Source: Penium margaritaceum (lineage: Eukaryota; Streptophyta; Zygnematophyceae; Desmidiales; Peniaceae). Taken from it: a DNA stretch of 64,000 bases. A model generated the notes under the pieces. That model saw nothing but the letters and a program-made list of their open reading frames with translations. It was not told where the DNA came from and searched no databases. The position numbers were made by a program, and so were the translations under genes. This document shows positions 38,121 through 50,720 of the stretch, piece by piece (positions within the stretch are counted from its first letter, which is position 1; each line of letters opens with the position of its first letter). The stretch covers positions 55,357 through 119,356 of the forward strand of contig SZWC01007341.1 in assembly GCA_023375785.1 (NCBI GenBank), written 5' to 3'.

Positions 38121-38270
38121 AAAACTCAACTTCGAACCCAACTTTCAACCCAACGTCCAACCCAGCTTCCAACCCAACTTCCAACCCAACTTCCATCCCA
38201 ACTTCCATCCCAACTTAAAACTCAACTTCGAACCCAACTTTCAACCCAACGTCCAACCCAGCTTCCAACC
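38121..38270 (+). repeat. Short 96-bp duplication in satellite B
   Basis: AAAACTCAACTTCGAACCC occurs at 38121 (in line phase) and again at 38217, 96 bp apart (eight 12-mers). The same landmark recurs once per large block near 31800, 42018 and 45747. Confidence 0.7.
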
Positions 38271-41200
38271 CAACTACCAAGCCAACTTCCAACCCAACTT
38301 CCAACACAACTTCCAACCCAAATTCCATCCCAACTTCCATCCCGACATCCATCCCAACTTCCATCCCAACTTCCAACCCGACTTCCAACCCAAATTTGAA
38401 CCCAACTTTAAACCCAACTTCCAACCCAATGTCCAACGCAACTTCCAACCCAATTTCCAACCCAACTTCCAATCCAGCTTCCAACTAAATTTCCAACCCA
38501 ACTTCCAACTCAACTTTAATCCCAACTTCTATCCCAACTTCCATCCCAACTTCCAACCCAACTTCCAACCCAAATTCCAACCCAACTTCCAACCCAACTT
38601 CAACCCCAACTTCAATCCCAACTTCCATCCCATTTTCCATCCCAACTTCGATCCCAACTACCATCCCAACTTCCAACCCAACTTCCATCCACACTTCCTA
38701 CCCAACTTCCAACCCAACTTCCAACCCAACTACCAACCCAACATCCAACCAAACTTCCAACCCAACTTCCTACCAAACTTCCAACCCAACTTCCAACCCA
38801 ACTTCGAACCCAACTTTCATCCCAACTTTCAACCCAACTTCCAACCCAACTTCCAACCCAACTTCCAACCCAACTTCCAACCCAACTTCCAACCCAACTT
38901 CCAACCAAACTTCCAAACCAACTTCCTATCCAACTTCCTACTCAACTTCCTACCCCAATTCCAACCTAACGTCCAACCCAACTTCCAACCCGATTTCCAA
39001 CCCAACTTCCAACCCAACTTCCCACCCCAACTCCAACCCAACTTCCAATCCTACTTCCAAGCAAACTTCCAACCCAACCTTCAACCCAACTTTCAACCAA
39101 ACTTCCAAACCAACTTTCTACTTAACTTCCGACCCAGCTTCCAACCTAACTTCAAACCAAACTTCTATCCCAATTTCCAACCCAACTTCCAACCAAACTT
39201 CCAATCCAACTTCCAACCCAGCTTCCAACCCAACTTCCAACCCAACTTTCAACCCAACTTCCAACCCAACTTCCAACCCAATTTTGAACCCAACTTCCGA
39301 CCCATATTCCAACCCAACTTCCATCCCAAATTCCAACCCAACTTCCATCCCAACTTCCATCCCAACTTCTAACCCAACTTCCAACCAAATTTAAACCAAA
39401 CTTACAACCCAACTTCCAACACAACTTCCAATCCAACTTCCAACCCAACTTCCAACCCGACTTCCATCCCAACTTCCATACCAACTTCCATCCCATCTTC
39501 CATCCCAACTTCCAACCCAACTTCCAACCCAACTTCCAACCCAACTTCAAACCCAACTTCCAACCCAATTTCCAACCCCATTTCCAACCCATCTTCAAAC
39601 CCAACTTCAAACCCAACTTCCATCCGAACTTCCAACCCAACTTCCATCCCAACTTCCATCCCAAAATCCATCCCAACTTCCATCCCAACTTCCATCCCAA
39701 CTTCCATACCAACTTTCATCCCAAGAGCCAACCCTACTTCCAACCCAAATTCTAATCCAACTTTCCACCCAACTTCCAACAAAACTTCCGATCCAACTTC
39801 CAACCCAACTTCAAACCCAACTTCCAACCCACCTTCCAACCCAACCTCCAACCCAACGTCCAACCCAACTTCCAACCAAACTTCCAACCCAACTACCATC
39901 TCAACTTCCATCCCAACTTGCAACCCAACTTGCAACCCAACTTGCAACCCATGTTCCAATTCAACTTCCATCCCAACTTCAATCCCAACTTCCAACCCAA
40001 CTTTCAACCCAACTTCCAACCAAACTTCCAGCCCAAATACCAACCCAACTTCAAACCCAAATTCCAACCATACATCCATCCCAATCTCCAACCCAATTTC
40101 CAACCCAATTTCCAACCCAAATTCCATCCCCAATTCCATCCCAACTTCCATCCCAAGTTCGAACTCAACCTCCAACCCAACTTCCAACCCAACTTCCAAC
40201 CCAACTTCTAACCCAACTTCCAACTCAAATTCCAACCCAACTTTTATCCCAAGTCCCATCCCAACTTCCAAATCAACTTCCAACACAACTTCGAACCCCA
40301 ACTTCAACCCAACTTCCAACACAAATTCCAACCCAACTTCCAACCAAATATCCAAACCAGCTTTCAACCCAACTTCCATCCCATCTTCCATACCAACTTC
40401 CATCCCAACTTCCATCCCAATTTCCGTCCCAACTTCCATCCCAACCTTATCCAAACTTCAAACTCAACTTCCAACCCAAATTTCAACCCAACGTCCAACC
40501 CAGCTTCCAACCCAGCTATCAACCCAACTTCCAACCCAACTTCCAACCCGACTTCAATCCAAACTTCACACCCAACTTCCATCCCAACTTCCAACTTAAC
40601 TTCCAACCCAACTTTCTATCCAACTTCCAAACAAACATCCCACAGAACTTCTAACCCAACTTCCAACCCAACTTCCATCCTAACTTGCAACCCAACTTCA
40701 GACCCAACTTCCAACCACACTTCCAACCCAACTTGCAACCAAACTTCCAACCCAACTTCCAACCCAGCTGCCAACCAAACTTCCAACCCAACTACCAACC
40801 CAACTTCCAATCATACTTCCAACCCAACTTCCAACCCAACTTCCAACCCAACTTCCATCTACTCTTCCATCCCAACTTCCATCCCAACTTCCATCACAAC
40901 TTCCATCCCAACTTCCATCCCAACCTTATCCAAACTTCGAACTTAACTTCCAACCCAACTTCCAACCCAATTTCCAACCCAACTTCCAATCCAACTTCCA
41001 ACCCGATTTCCAACCCAACTTCCACCCCAACTTTCATCCCAACTTCCATCCCAACTTCCAACCCAAATTCCAACCAAACTTCCAACCAAACTTCCAACCC
41101 AACTTCCATCCCAACTTCCATCCCATTTTCCATCCCAACTTCCATCCCAAATTCCAACCCAAATTCCATCCACACTACCTACCCAGCTTCCAACCCAACT

Positions 41201-42389
41201 TCCAACCCAACTTTCAACCCAACTTCCAACAAAACTTCCATACCAACTTCAAACTAAACTTCCAGCCCAACTTCCAACCCAATTTCCAACCCAACTTCCA
41301 ATCCAACTTCCAACCCAATTTCCAACCTAACTTCCAACCCAACTTCCATCCCAACTTCCATCCCAACTTCCATCCCAACTTCCAACCCAACTTCCAACCC
41401 AAAATCCAACCCAACTTTTAACCCAACTTCCAACCCAACTTCCAACCCAACTTCAATCCCAACTTCCATCCCATTTTCCATCCCAACTTCCATCCCATTT
41501 TTCATCCCAACTTCCAACCCAACTTCCATCCACACTTCCATCCCAACTTCCATCCCAAGTTCTGACCAAACTTCCAACCCAACTTTGAACCCAACTTTCA
41601 ACCCAACTTTCAACCCAACTTTCAACCAAAGATCAAACCAAACTTTCAACCCAACTTTCAAACCACCATCCAACCCAGCTTTCAACCCAACTTCCAACCC
41701 AACTCCCAACCCAACTTCTAAGCCAACTACCAACCCAGCTTTCATCCCAAATTCCAACCCACCTTCCATCCCAACTTTCATCCCAACATCGGTCCCAACT
41801 TCAAACTCAACTTACATCCCAACTTCCAACCCAACTTCCATCCCAACTTCCATCCCAACATCGAACTCAACTTCCAACCCAACTTTCAACCCAACTTGCA
41901 ACCCAACTTCCAACCCCACTTCCAACCCAACTTCCAACCCAACTTCCATCCCTACTTCCATCCCAACTTATATCCAAACTTCCAACCCAACTTCCATCCC
42001 AACTTCCATCCCAACTCAAAACTCAACTTCGAAACCAACTTTCAACCCAACGTCCAACCCAGCTTCCAACCCAACTACCAAGCCAACTTCCAACCCAACT
42101 TCCAACACAACTTCCAACCCAAGTTCCACCCCAACTTCCATCCCGACATCCATCCCAACTTCCATCCCAACTTCCAACCCGACTTCCAACCCAAATTTGA
42201 ACCCAACTTTAAACCCAACTTCCAACCCAACATCCAACCCAACTTCCAACCCAATTTCCAACCCAACTTCCAATCCAGCTTCCAACTAAATTTCCAACCC
42301 AACTTCCAACCCAACTTTCATCCCAACTTCCATCCCAACTTCCATCCCAACTTCCAACCCAACTTCCAACCCAAATTCCAACCCAACTT

Positions 42390-42598
42390 NNNNNNNNNNN
42401 NNNNNNNNNNNNNNNNNNNNNNNNNNNNNNNNNNNNNNNNNNNNNNNNNNNNNNNNNNNNNNNNNNNNNNNNNNNNNNNNNNNNNNNNNNNNNNNNNNNN
42501 NNNNNNNNNNNNNNNNNNNNNNNNNNNNNNNNNNNNNNNNNNNNNNNNNNNNNNNNNNNNNNNNNNNNNNNNNNNNNNNNNNNNNNNNNNNNNNNNNN
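42390..42598. other. Assembly gap of 209 N
   Basis: The sequence is undetermined. The 12-bp phase is not kept across the gap as drawn: unit starts on the two sides are 213 bases apart, which is not a multiple of 12. The gap length is therefore either an estimate or hides an indel. Confidence 0.95.
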
Positions 42599-43013
42599 AC
42601 TTCCATCCCAACTTCCATACCAACTTCCATCCCATCTTCCATCCCAACTTCCAACACAACTCCCATCCCAACTTCCATACCAACTTCCATCCCATCTTCC
42701 ATCCCAACTTCCAACACAACTTCCAACCCAACTTCCAACCCAACTTCAAACCCAATTTCCAACCCAACTTCCAACCCAATTTCCAACCCATCTTCCAACC
42801 CAACTTCAAACCCAACTTCCATCCGAACTTCCAACCCAACTTCCATCCCAACTTCCAACCCAACTTCCGTCCCAACTTCCATCCCAACTTCCATACCAAC
42901 TTTCATCCCATGAGCCAACCCTACTTCCAACCAAAATTTTAATCCAACTTGCCACCCAACTTCCAACAAAACTTCAGATCCAACTTCCAACCCAAATTCA
43001 AACCCAAATTCCA

Positions 43014-43445
43014 ACCCACCTTCCAACCCAACTTCCAACCCAACGTCCAACCCAATTTCCAACCAAACTTCCAACCCAACTACCATCTCAACGTCCATCC
43101 CAACTTGCAACCCAACTTGCAACCCAACTTGCAACCCATCTTCCAATTCAACTTCCATCCCAACTTCCATCCCAACTTCCAACCCAACTTTCAACCCAAC
43201 TTCCAACCAAACTTCCAGCCCAACTTCCAACCCAACTTCCAACCCAACTTCCAGCCCAACTTCCAACCCAACTTCCAACCCAACGTCCAACCCAATTTCC
43301 AACCAAACTTCCAACCCAACTACCATCTCAACTTCCATCCCAACTTGCAACCCAACTTGCAACCCAACTTGCAACCCATCTTCCAACTCAACTTCCATCC
43401 CAACTTCCATCCCACCTTCCAACCCAACTTTCAACCCAACTTCCA
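43014..43445 (+). repeat. 240-bp duplication in satellite B
   Basis: The stretch from 43021 (landmark CAACGTCCAACCCAATTTCC) recurs from 43261, 240 bp later (twenty 12-mers), with few changes up to about 43440. Related sequence is found again near 46141-46440. Confidence 0.75.
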
Positions 43446-43524
43446 ACCCAAGATCAAACCCAACTTCCAACCCAACTTCCAACCCGACTTCCATCCCAAC
43501 TTCCATACCAACTTCCATCCCATC

Positions 43525-45272
43525 TTCCATCCCAACTTCCAACCCAACTTCCATCCCCACTTCCATCCCAACTTCCAACCCAACTCCCAACCCAACTTCT
43601 AACCCAACTACCAACCCAGCTTTCATCCCAAATTCCAACCCAACTTCCATCCCAAGTTCCATCCCAACTTCCAACCCAACTTCCATCCCCACTTCCATCC
43701 CAACTTCCAACCCAACTCCCAACCCAACTTCTAACCCAACTACCAACCCAGCTTTCATCCCAAATTCCAACCCAACTTCCATCCCAAGTTCCATCCCAAC
43801 TTCCAACCCAACTTCCATCCCCACTTCCATCCCAACTTCCAACCCAACTCCCAACCCAACTTCTAACCCAACTACCAACCCAGCTTTCATCCCAAATTCC
43901 AACCCAACTTCCATCCCAAGTTCCATCCCAACTTCCAACCCAACTTCCATCCCCACTTCCATCCCAACTTCCAACCCAACTCCCAACCCAACTTCTAACC
44001 CAACTACCAACCCAGCTTTCATCCCAAATTCCAACCCAACTTCCATCCCAAGTTCCATCCCAACTTCCAACCCAACTTCCATCCCCACTTCCATCCCAAC
44101 TTCCAACCCAACTCCCAACCCAACTTCTAACCCAACTACCAACCCAGCTTTCATCCCAAATTCCAACCCAACTTCCATCCCAAGTTCCATCCCAACTTCC
44201 AACCCAACTTCCATCCCCACTTCCATCCCAACTTCCAACCCAACTCCCAACCCAACTTCTAACCCAACTACCAACCCAGCTTTCATCCCAAATTCCAACC
44301 CAACTTCCATCCCAAGTTCCATCCCAACTTCCAACCCAACTTCCATCCCCACTTCCATCCCAACTTCCAACCCAACTCCCAACCCAACTTCTAACCCAAC
44401 TACCAACCCAGCTTTCATCCCAAATTCCAACCCAACTTCCATCCCAAGTTCCATCCCAACTTCCAACCCAACTTCCATCCCCACTTCCATCCCAACTTCC
44501 AACCCAACTCCCAACCCAACTTCTAACCCAACTACCAACCCAGCTTTCATCCCAAATTCCAACCCAACTTCCATCCCAAGTTCCATCCCAACTTCCAACC
44601 CAACTTCCATCCCCACTTCCATCCCAACTTCCAACCCAACTCCCAACCCAACTTCTAACCCAACTACCAACCCAGCTTTCATCCCAAATTCCAACCCAAC
44701 TTCCATCCCAAGTTCCATCCCAACTTCCAACCCAACTTCCATCCCCACTTCCATCCCAACTTCCAACCCAACTCCCAACCCAACTTCTAACCCAACTACC
44801 AACCCAGCTTTCATCCCAAATTCCAACCCAACTTCCATCCCAAGTTCCATCCCAACTTCCAACCCAACTTCCATCCCCACTTCCATCCCAACTTCCAACC
44901 CAACTCCCAACCCAACTTCTAACCCAACTACCAACCCAGCTTTCATCCCAAATTCCAACCCAACTTCCATCCCAAGTTCCATCCCAACTTCCAACCCAAC
45001 TTCCATCCCCACTTCCATCCCAACTTCCAACCCAACTCCCAACCCAACTTCTAACCCAACTACCAACCCAGCTTTCATCCCAAATTCCAACCCAACTTCC
45101 ATCCCAAGTTCCATCCCAACTTCCAACCCAACTTCCATCCCCACTTCCATCCCAACTTCCAACCCAACTCCCAACCCAACTTCTAACCCAACTACCAACC
45201 CAGCTTTCATCCCAAATTCCAACCCAACTTCCATCCCAAGTTCCATCCCAACTTCCAACCCAACTTCCATCC
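43525..45272 (+). repeat. Higher-order repeat, 132-bp unit x about 13
   Basis: An eleven-12-mer unit with landmark TTCCATCCCCACTTCC occurs at 43549, 43681, 43813 and so on to 45133. Copies look identical. The unit has the same length as the block at 33222 but a different sequence. Identity breaks at 45273. Confidence 0.9.
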
Positions 45273-46473
45273 ACAATTCCATCCCAACTTCCATCCCAAG
45301 TTCTGACCAAACTTCCAACCCAACTTTGAACCCAACTTTCAACCCAACTTCCAACCAAAGATCAAACCTAACTTCCAACCCAACTTTCAAACCACCATCC
45401 GACCCAACTTTCAACCCAACTTCCAACCCAACTCCCAACCCAACTTCTAACCCAACTACCAACCCAGCTTTCATCCCAAATTCCAACCCAACTTCCATCC
45501 CAACTTTCATCCCAACATCGATCCCAATTTCAACCCCAACTTACATCCCAACTTCCAACCCAACATCCATCCCAACTTCCATCCCAACATCAAACTCAAC
45601 TTCCAACCCAACTTTCAACCCAACTTGCAACCCAACTTCCAAACCCACTTCCAACCCAACTTCCAACCCAACTTCCATCCTTACTTCCATCCCAACTTAT
45701 ATCCCAACTTCCAACCCAACTTCCATCCCAACTTCCATCCCAACTTAAAACTCAACTTCGAACCCAACTTTCAACCCAACGTCCAACCCAGCTTCCAACC
45801 CAACTACCAAGCCAACTTCCAACCCAACTTCCAACCCAACTTCCAACCCAACTTCAAACCCAACTTCCAACCCAACTTCCAACCCAATTCCCAACCCATC
45901 TTCCAACCCAACTTCAAACCCAACTTCCATCCGAACTTCCAACCCAACTTCCATCCCAGCTTCCATCCCAAGTTCCAACCCAACTTCCATCCCAACTTCC
46001 ATCCCAACTTCCATACCAACTTTCATCCCAAGAGCCAACCCTACTTCCAACCCAAATTCTAATCCAACTTTCCACCCAACTTCCAACGAAACTTCCGATC
46101 CAACTTCCAACCCAACTTCAAATCCAACTTCCAACCCACCTTCCAACCCAACTTCCAACCCAACGTCCAACCCAACTTCCAACCAAACTTCCAACCCAAC
46201 TACCATCTCAACTTCCATCCCAACTTGCAACCCAACTTGCAACCAAACTTGCAACCCATCTTCCAATTCAACTTCCATCCCAACTTCCATCCCAACTTCC
46301 AACCCAACTTTCAACCCAACTTCCAACCAAACTTCCAGCCCAACTTCCAACCCAACTTCCAACCCAACTTCCAGCCCAACTTCCAACCCAACTTCCAACC
46401 CAACTACCATCTCAACTTCCATCCCAACTTGCAACCCAACTTGCAACCCAACTTCCAACCCATCTTCCAATCC

Positions 46474-48131
46474 AACTTCCATCCCAACTTCCATCCCAAC
46501 TTCCATCCCAAGTTCGAAATCAACCTCCAACCCAACTTCCAACCCAACTTCCAACCCGACTTCAATCCCAACTTCCAACCCAACTTCCATCCCAACTTCC
46601 ATCCCGACTTCCATCCCAACTTACATCCCAATTTCCAACCCAGCTTCAAACCCAAATTCAAACCCAACTTTCAACCCAACTTCCAACCCAACTTCCATCC
46701 CAGCTTCAATCCCATTTTCCATCCCAACTTCCATCCCAACTTCCAACCCAGCTTCCATCCCAACTTCCAACCCAACTTCCAACCCAGCTTTCAACCCAAC
46801 TTCCATCCCATCTTCCATCCCAACTTCCATCCCAACTTCCATCCCAAGTTCGAAATCAACCTCCAACCCAACTTCCAACCCAACTTCCAACCCGACTTCA
46901 ATCCCAACTTCCAACCCAACTTCCATCCCAACTTCCATCCCGACTTCCATCCCAACTTACATCCCAATTTCCAACCCAGCTTCAAACCCAAATTCAAACC
47001 CAACTTTCAACCCAACTTCCAACCCAACTTCCATCCCAGCTTCAATCCCATTTTCCATCCCAACTTCCATCCCAACTTCCAACCCAGCTTCCATCCCAAC
47101 TTCCAACCCAACTTCCAACCCAGCTTTCAACCCAACTTCCATCCCATCTTCCATCCCAACTTCCATCCCAACTTCCATCCCAAGTTCGAAATCAACCTCC
47201 AACCCAACTTCCAACCCAACTTCCAACCCGACTTCAATCCCAACTTCCAACCCAACTTCCATCCCAACTTCCATCCCGACTTCCATCCCAACTTACATCC
47301 CAATTTCCAACCCAGCTTCAAACCCAAATTCAAACCCAACTTTCAACCCAACTTCCAACCCAACTTCCATCCCAGCTTCAATCCCATTTTCCATCCCAAC
47401 TTCCATCCCAACTTCCAACCCAGCTTCCATCCCAACTTCCAACCCAACTTCCAACCCAGCTTTCAACCCAACTTCCATCCCATCTTCCATCCCAACTTCC
47501 ATCCCAACTTCCATCCCAAGTTCGAAATCAACCTCCAACCCAACTTCCAACCCAACTTCCAACCCGACTTCAATCCCAACTTCCAACCCAACTTCCATCC
47601 CAACTTCCATCCCGACTTCCATCCCAACTTACATCCCAATTTCCAACCCAGCTTCAAACCCAAATTCAAACCCAACTTTCAACCCAACTTCCAACCCAAC
47701 TTCCATCCCAGCTTCAATCCCATTTTCCATCCCAACTTCCATCCCAACTTCCAACCCAGCTTCCATCCCAACTTCCAACCCAACTTCCAACCCAGCTTTC
47801 AACCCAACTTCCATCCCATCTTCCATCCCAACTTCCATCCCAACTTCCATCCCAAGTTCGAAATCAACCTCCAACCCAACTTCCAACCCAACTTCCAACC
47901 CGACTTCAATCCCAACTTCCAACCCAACTTCCATCCCAACTTCCATCCCGACTTCCATCCCAACTTACATCCCAATTTCCAACCCAGCTTCAAACCCAAA
48001 TTCAAACCCAACTTTCAACCCAACTTCCAACCCAACTTCCATCCCAGCTTCAATCCCATTTTCCATCCCAACTTCCATCCCAACTTCCAACCCAGCTTCC
48101 ATCCCAACTTCCAACCCAACTTCCAACCCAA
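46474..48131 (+). repeat. Higher-order repeat, 336-bp unit x about 4.9
   Basis: A twenty-eight-12-mer unit with landmark AGTTCGAAATCAACCTCC occurs at 46511, 46847, 47183, 47519 and 47855, exactly 336 bp apart. Copies look identical. The last copy diverges near 48132. Confidence 0.9.
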
Positions 48132-49639
48132 CTACCAAGCCAACTTCCAACCCAACTTCCAACCCAACTTCCAACCCAATTTCCAACCCAAATTCCAATC
48201 CAACTTCCAACCCAACTTCCATCCCAACTTCCATCCCGACTTCCATCCCAACTTACATCCCAATTTCCAACCCAGCTTCAAACCCAAATTCAAACCCAAC
48301 TTTCAACCCAACTTCCAACCCAACTTCCATCCCAACTTCCATCCCATTTTCCATCCGAACTTCCATCCCAACTTTTCCCAACTTCCATCCACACTTCCAT
48401 CCCAACTTCCATACCAAGTTCTGACCAAACTTCCAACCCAACTTGCAACCCAACTTTCAATGAAACTTCCAACCCAACTCGCAACCCAACTTCCAACCCA
48501 ACTACCAACCCAACTTTCATCGCAACTTCCGACCCAAATTCCATCCCAAACTTCATCCCAACATCAATCCCAACTTCAACCCCAACTTTCATCCCAACTT
48601 CCAACCCAACTTCCATCCCAACTTCCATCCCAACTTCGAACTCAACTTCCAACCCAACTTTCAACCCAACATCCAACCCAACTTCCAACCCAACGTCCAA
48701 CCCAACTTCCATTCCAACTCCCAACCCAACTTCCATCCCAACATGCATCCTAACTTCTATCCCAACTTCCATCCCAACTTCGATCCCAACTTTGAACTCA
48801 ACTTCGAACCTAACTTTTAACCCCACTTCCAACCCAGCTTCCAACCGAACTACCAAGCCAACTTCAAACCCAACATCCAACCCAACTCCCAACTTAAATT
48901 CCATCCCAACTTGCATCGCGACATCCATCCCAACTTCCATCCCAACTTCCAACCCCACTTTTAACCCAAATTTGAACCCAACTTTAAGCTTAACTTCCAA
49001 CCCAACTTCCAACCCATCTTCCAACCAAATTTCCAACCCAACATCCAACCGAAATGTGAACGCAACTTCCAACCCAACTTCTTATCCAACCTCCAACAGA
49101 ATTTCCAACCCAACTTCCAACCCAACTTCCATCCCAACTTCCATCTTAACTTCCAACCCAACTTCCAACACAACTTCGAACCCAAGTTTCAACCCAACTT
49201 CCAACACAAATTCCAACCCAACTTCCAACCCAAATTCCATCCCAGCTTCCAACCCAACTTCCATCCCATCTTCCAACCCAACTTCCATCCCAACTTCCAT
49301 CCCAATTTCCATCCCAACTTCCATCCCATCGTTATCCAAACTTCAAACTCAACTTCCAACCCAAATTTCAACCCAACTTCCAACCCAGCTTCCAACCAAG
49401 CTATCAACCCAACTATCAACCCATCTTCAAACCCAACTTCCAACCCAACTTCAATCCCAAATTCCATCCCAACTTCCATCCCAACATCCATCCAAACTTC
49501 CAACTTAACTTCCAACCCAAATTTCTACCCAACTTCCAAACCAACTTCCGACAGAGCTCCCAACCCAACTTCCAACCCAACATCCAATCCAACTACCAAC
49601 CCAACTTCCAACCCAACTTCCAATCCAACTTTAAACCCA

Positions 49640-49810
49640 ACTTCCAACCCAAATTCCAACCCAACTTCCAGCCCAACATCCAACCCAACTTCCAACCCAA
49701 CTTCCAACCCAACTTCAAACCCAACTTCCAACCCAAATTCCAACCCAACTTCCAGCCCAACATCCAACCCAACTTCCAACCCAACTTCCAACCCAACTTC
49801 AAACCCAACT
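49640..49810 (+). repeat. 84-bp duplication in satellite B
   Basis: AAATTCCAACCCAACTTCC followed by AGCCCAACATCC occurs at 49651 and again at 49735, 84 bp apart (seven 12-mers). Confidence 0.65.
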
Positions 49811-50444
49811 TCCAACCCAGCTTGCAACCCAACTTTCAACACAACTTCAAACCTAGCTTCCAGCCCAACTTCCTTCCCATCTTCCATCCCAACTTCCATC
49901 CTAACTTCCATCGCAACTTCCATCCCAACTTCCATCCCAACTTCAAACCCTACTTCCAACCCAACTTCCAGCCCAACCTTCAACCCAAATTCCAACAAAG
50001 CTTCCAACCCAACTCCAACCCAACTTCCAACCCAACCTCCAACCCAACTTCCAACCCAACTTCCAACCCAACTTCCATCCCAACTTCCATTCCAACTCCC
50101 CGCCAAACTTCCGACCCAACTTCAAACCCAAATTTAAACCCAACTTGCGACCCAACTTCAAACCCAACTTCCAACCCACCTTCTAACCCAACTTCCAACC
50201 CAACGTCCAACCCAACTTCCAACCCAACTTCTAACCCAACTTCCATCCAGACTTCCATTCCAACTTCCATCCCAACTTCCTGCCAAACTTCCAACCCAAC
50301 TTTGAACCTAACTTTCAAGCCAAATTCCACCCCAACTTCCAACCCAACTTCCAACCCAACGTCCAACCCAACTTCCAACCCAACTTCCAGCCCAACTTCA
50401 AACCCAACTTCCAACCCAACTTGCAACCCAACTTGCAACCCAAC

Positions 50445-50720
50445 TTCCAATTAAACTTCAATAACAACTTCCATCACAACTTCCAACCCAACTTCCAACC
50501 CAACTTCCAGCCCAACTCCCAACCCAACTTCCAACCCAACTTCCAACCCAACTTCGAACCCAACTTCCAACCAAACTTCCAACCCAACTTCCAATTAAAC
50601 TTCAATAACAACTTCCATCACAACTTCCAACCCAACTTCCAACCCAACTTCCAGCCCAACTCCCAACCCAACTTCCAACCCAACTTCCAACCCAACTTCG
50701 AACCCAACTTCCAACAAAAC
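50445..50720 (+). repeat. 144-bp duplication in satellite B
   Basis: The landmark TTAAACTTCAATAACAAC occurs at 50451 and 50595, 144 bp apart (twelve 12-mers), with matching sequence between and after. Confidence 0.75.

Noticed and set aside
42286-45510. Apparent 1,074-codon minus-strand protein with VGLE/GMEV repeats
   Set aside because: Several frames are open over the same bases, the frame crosses 209 N, and the sequence is a plain 12-bp satellite with no conserved domain.
46225-48753. Apparent 842-codon plus-strand protein rich in QPNF/HPNF
   Set aside because: Translation of the satellite in one of several equally open frames. No start context, domain or codon bias supports a gene.
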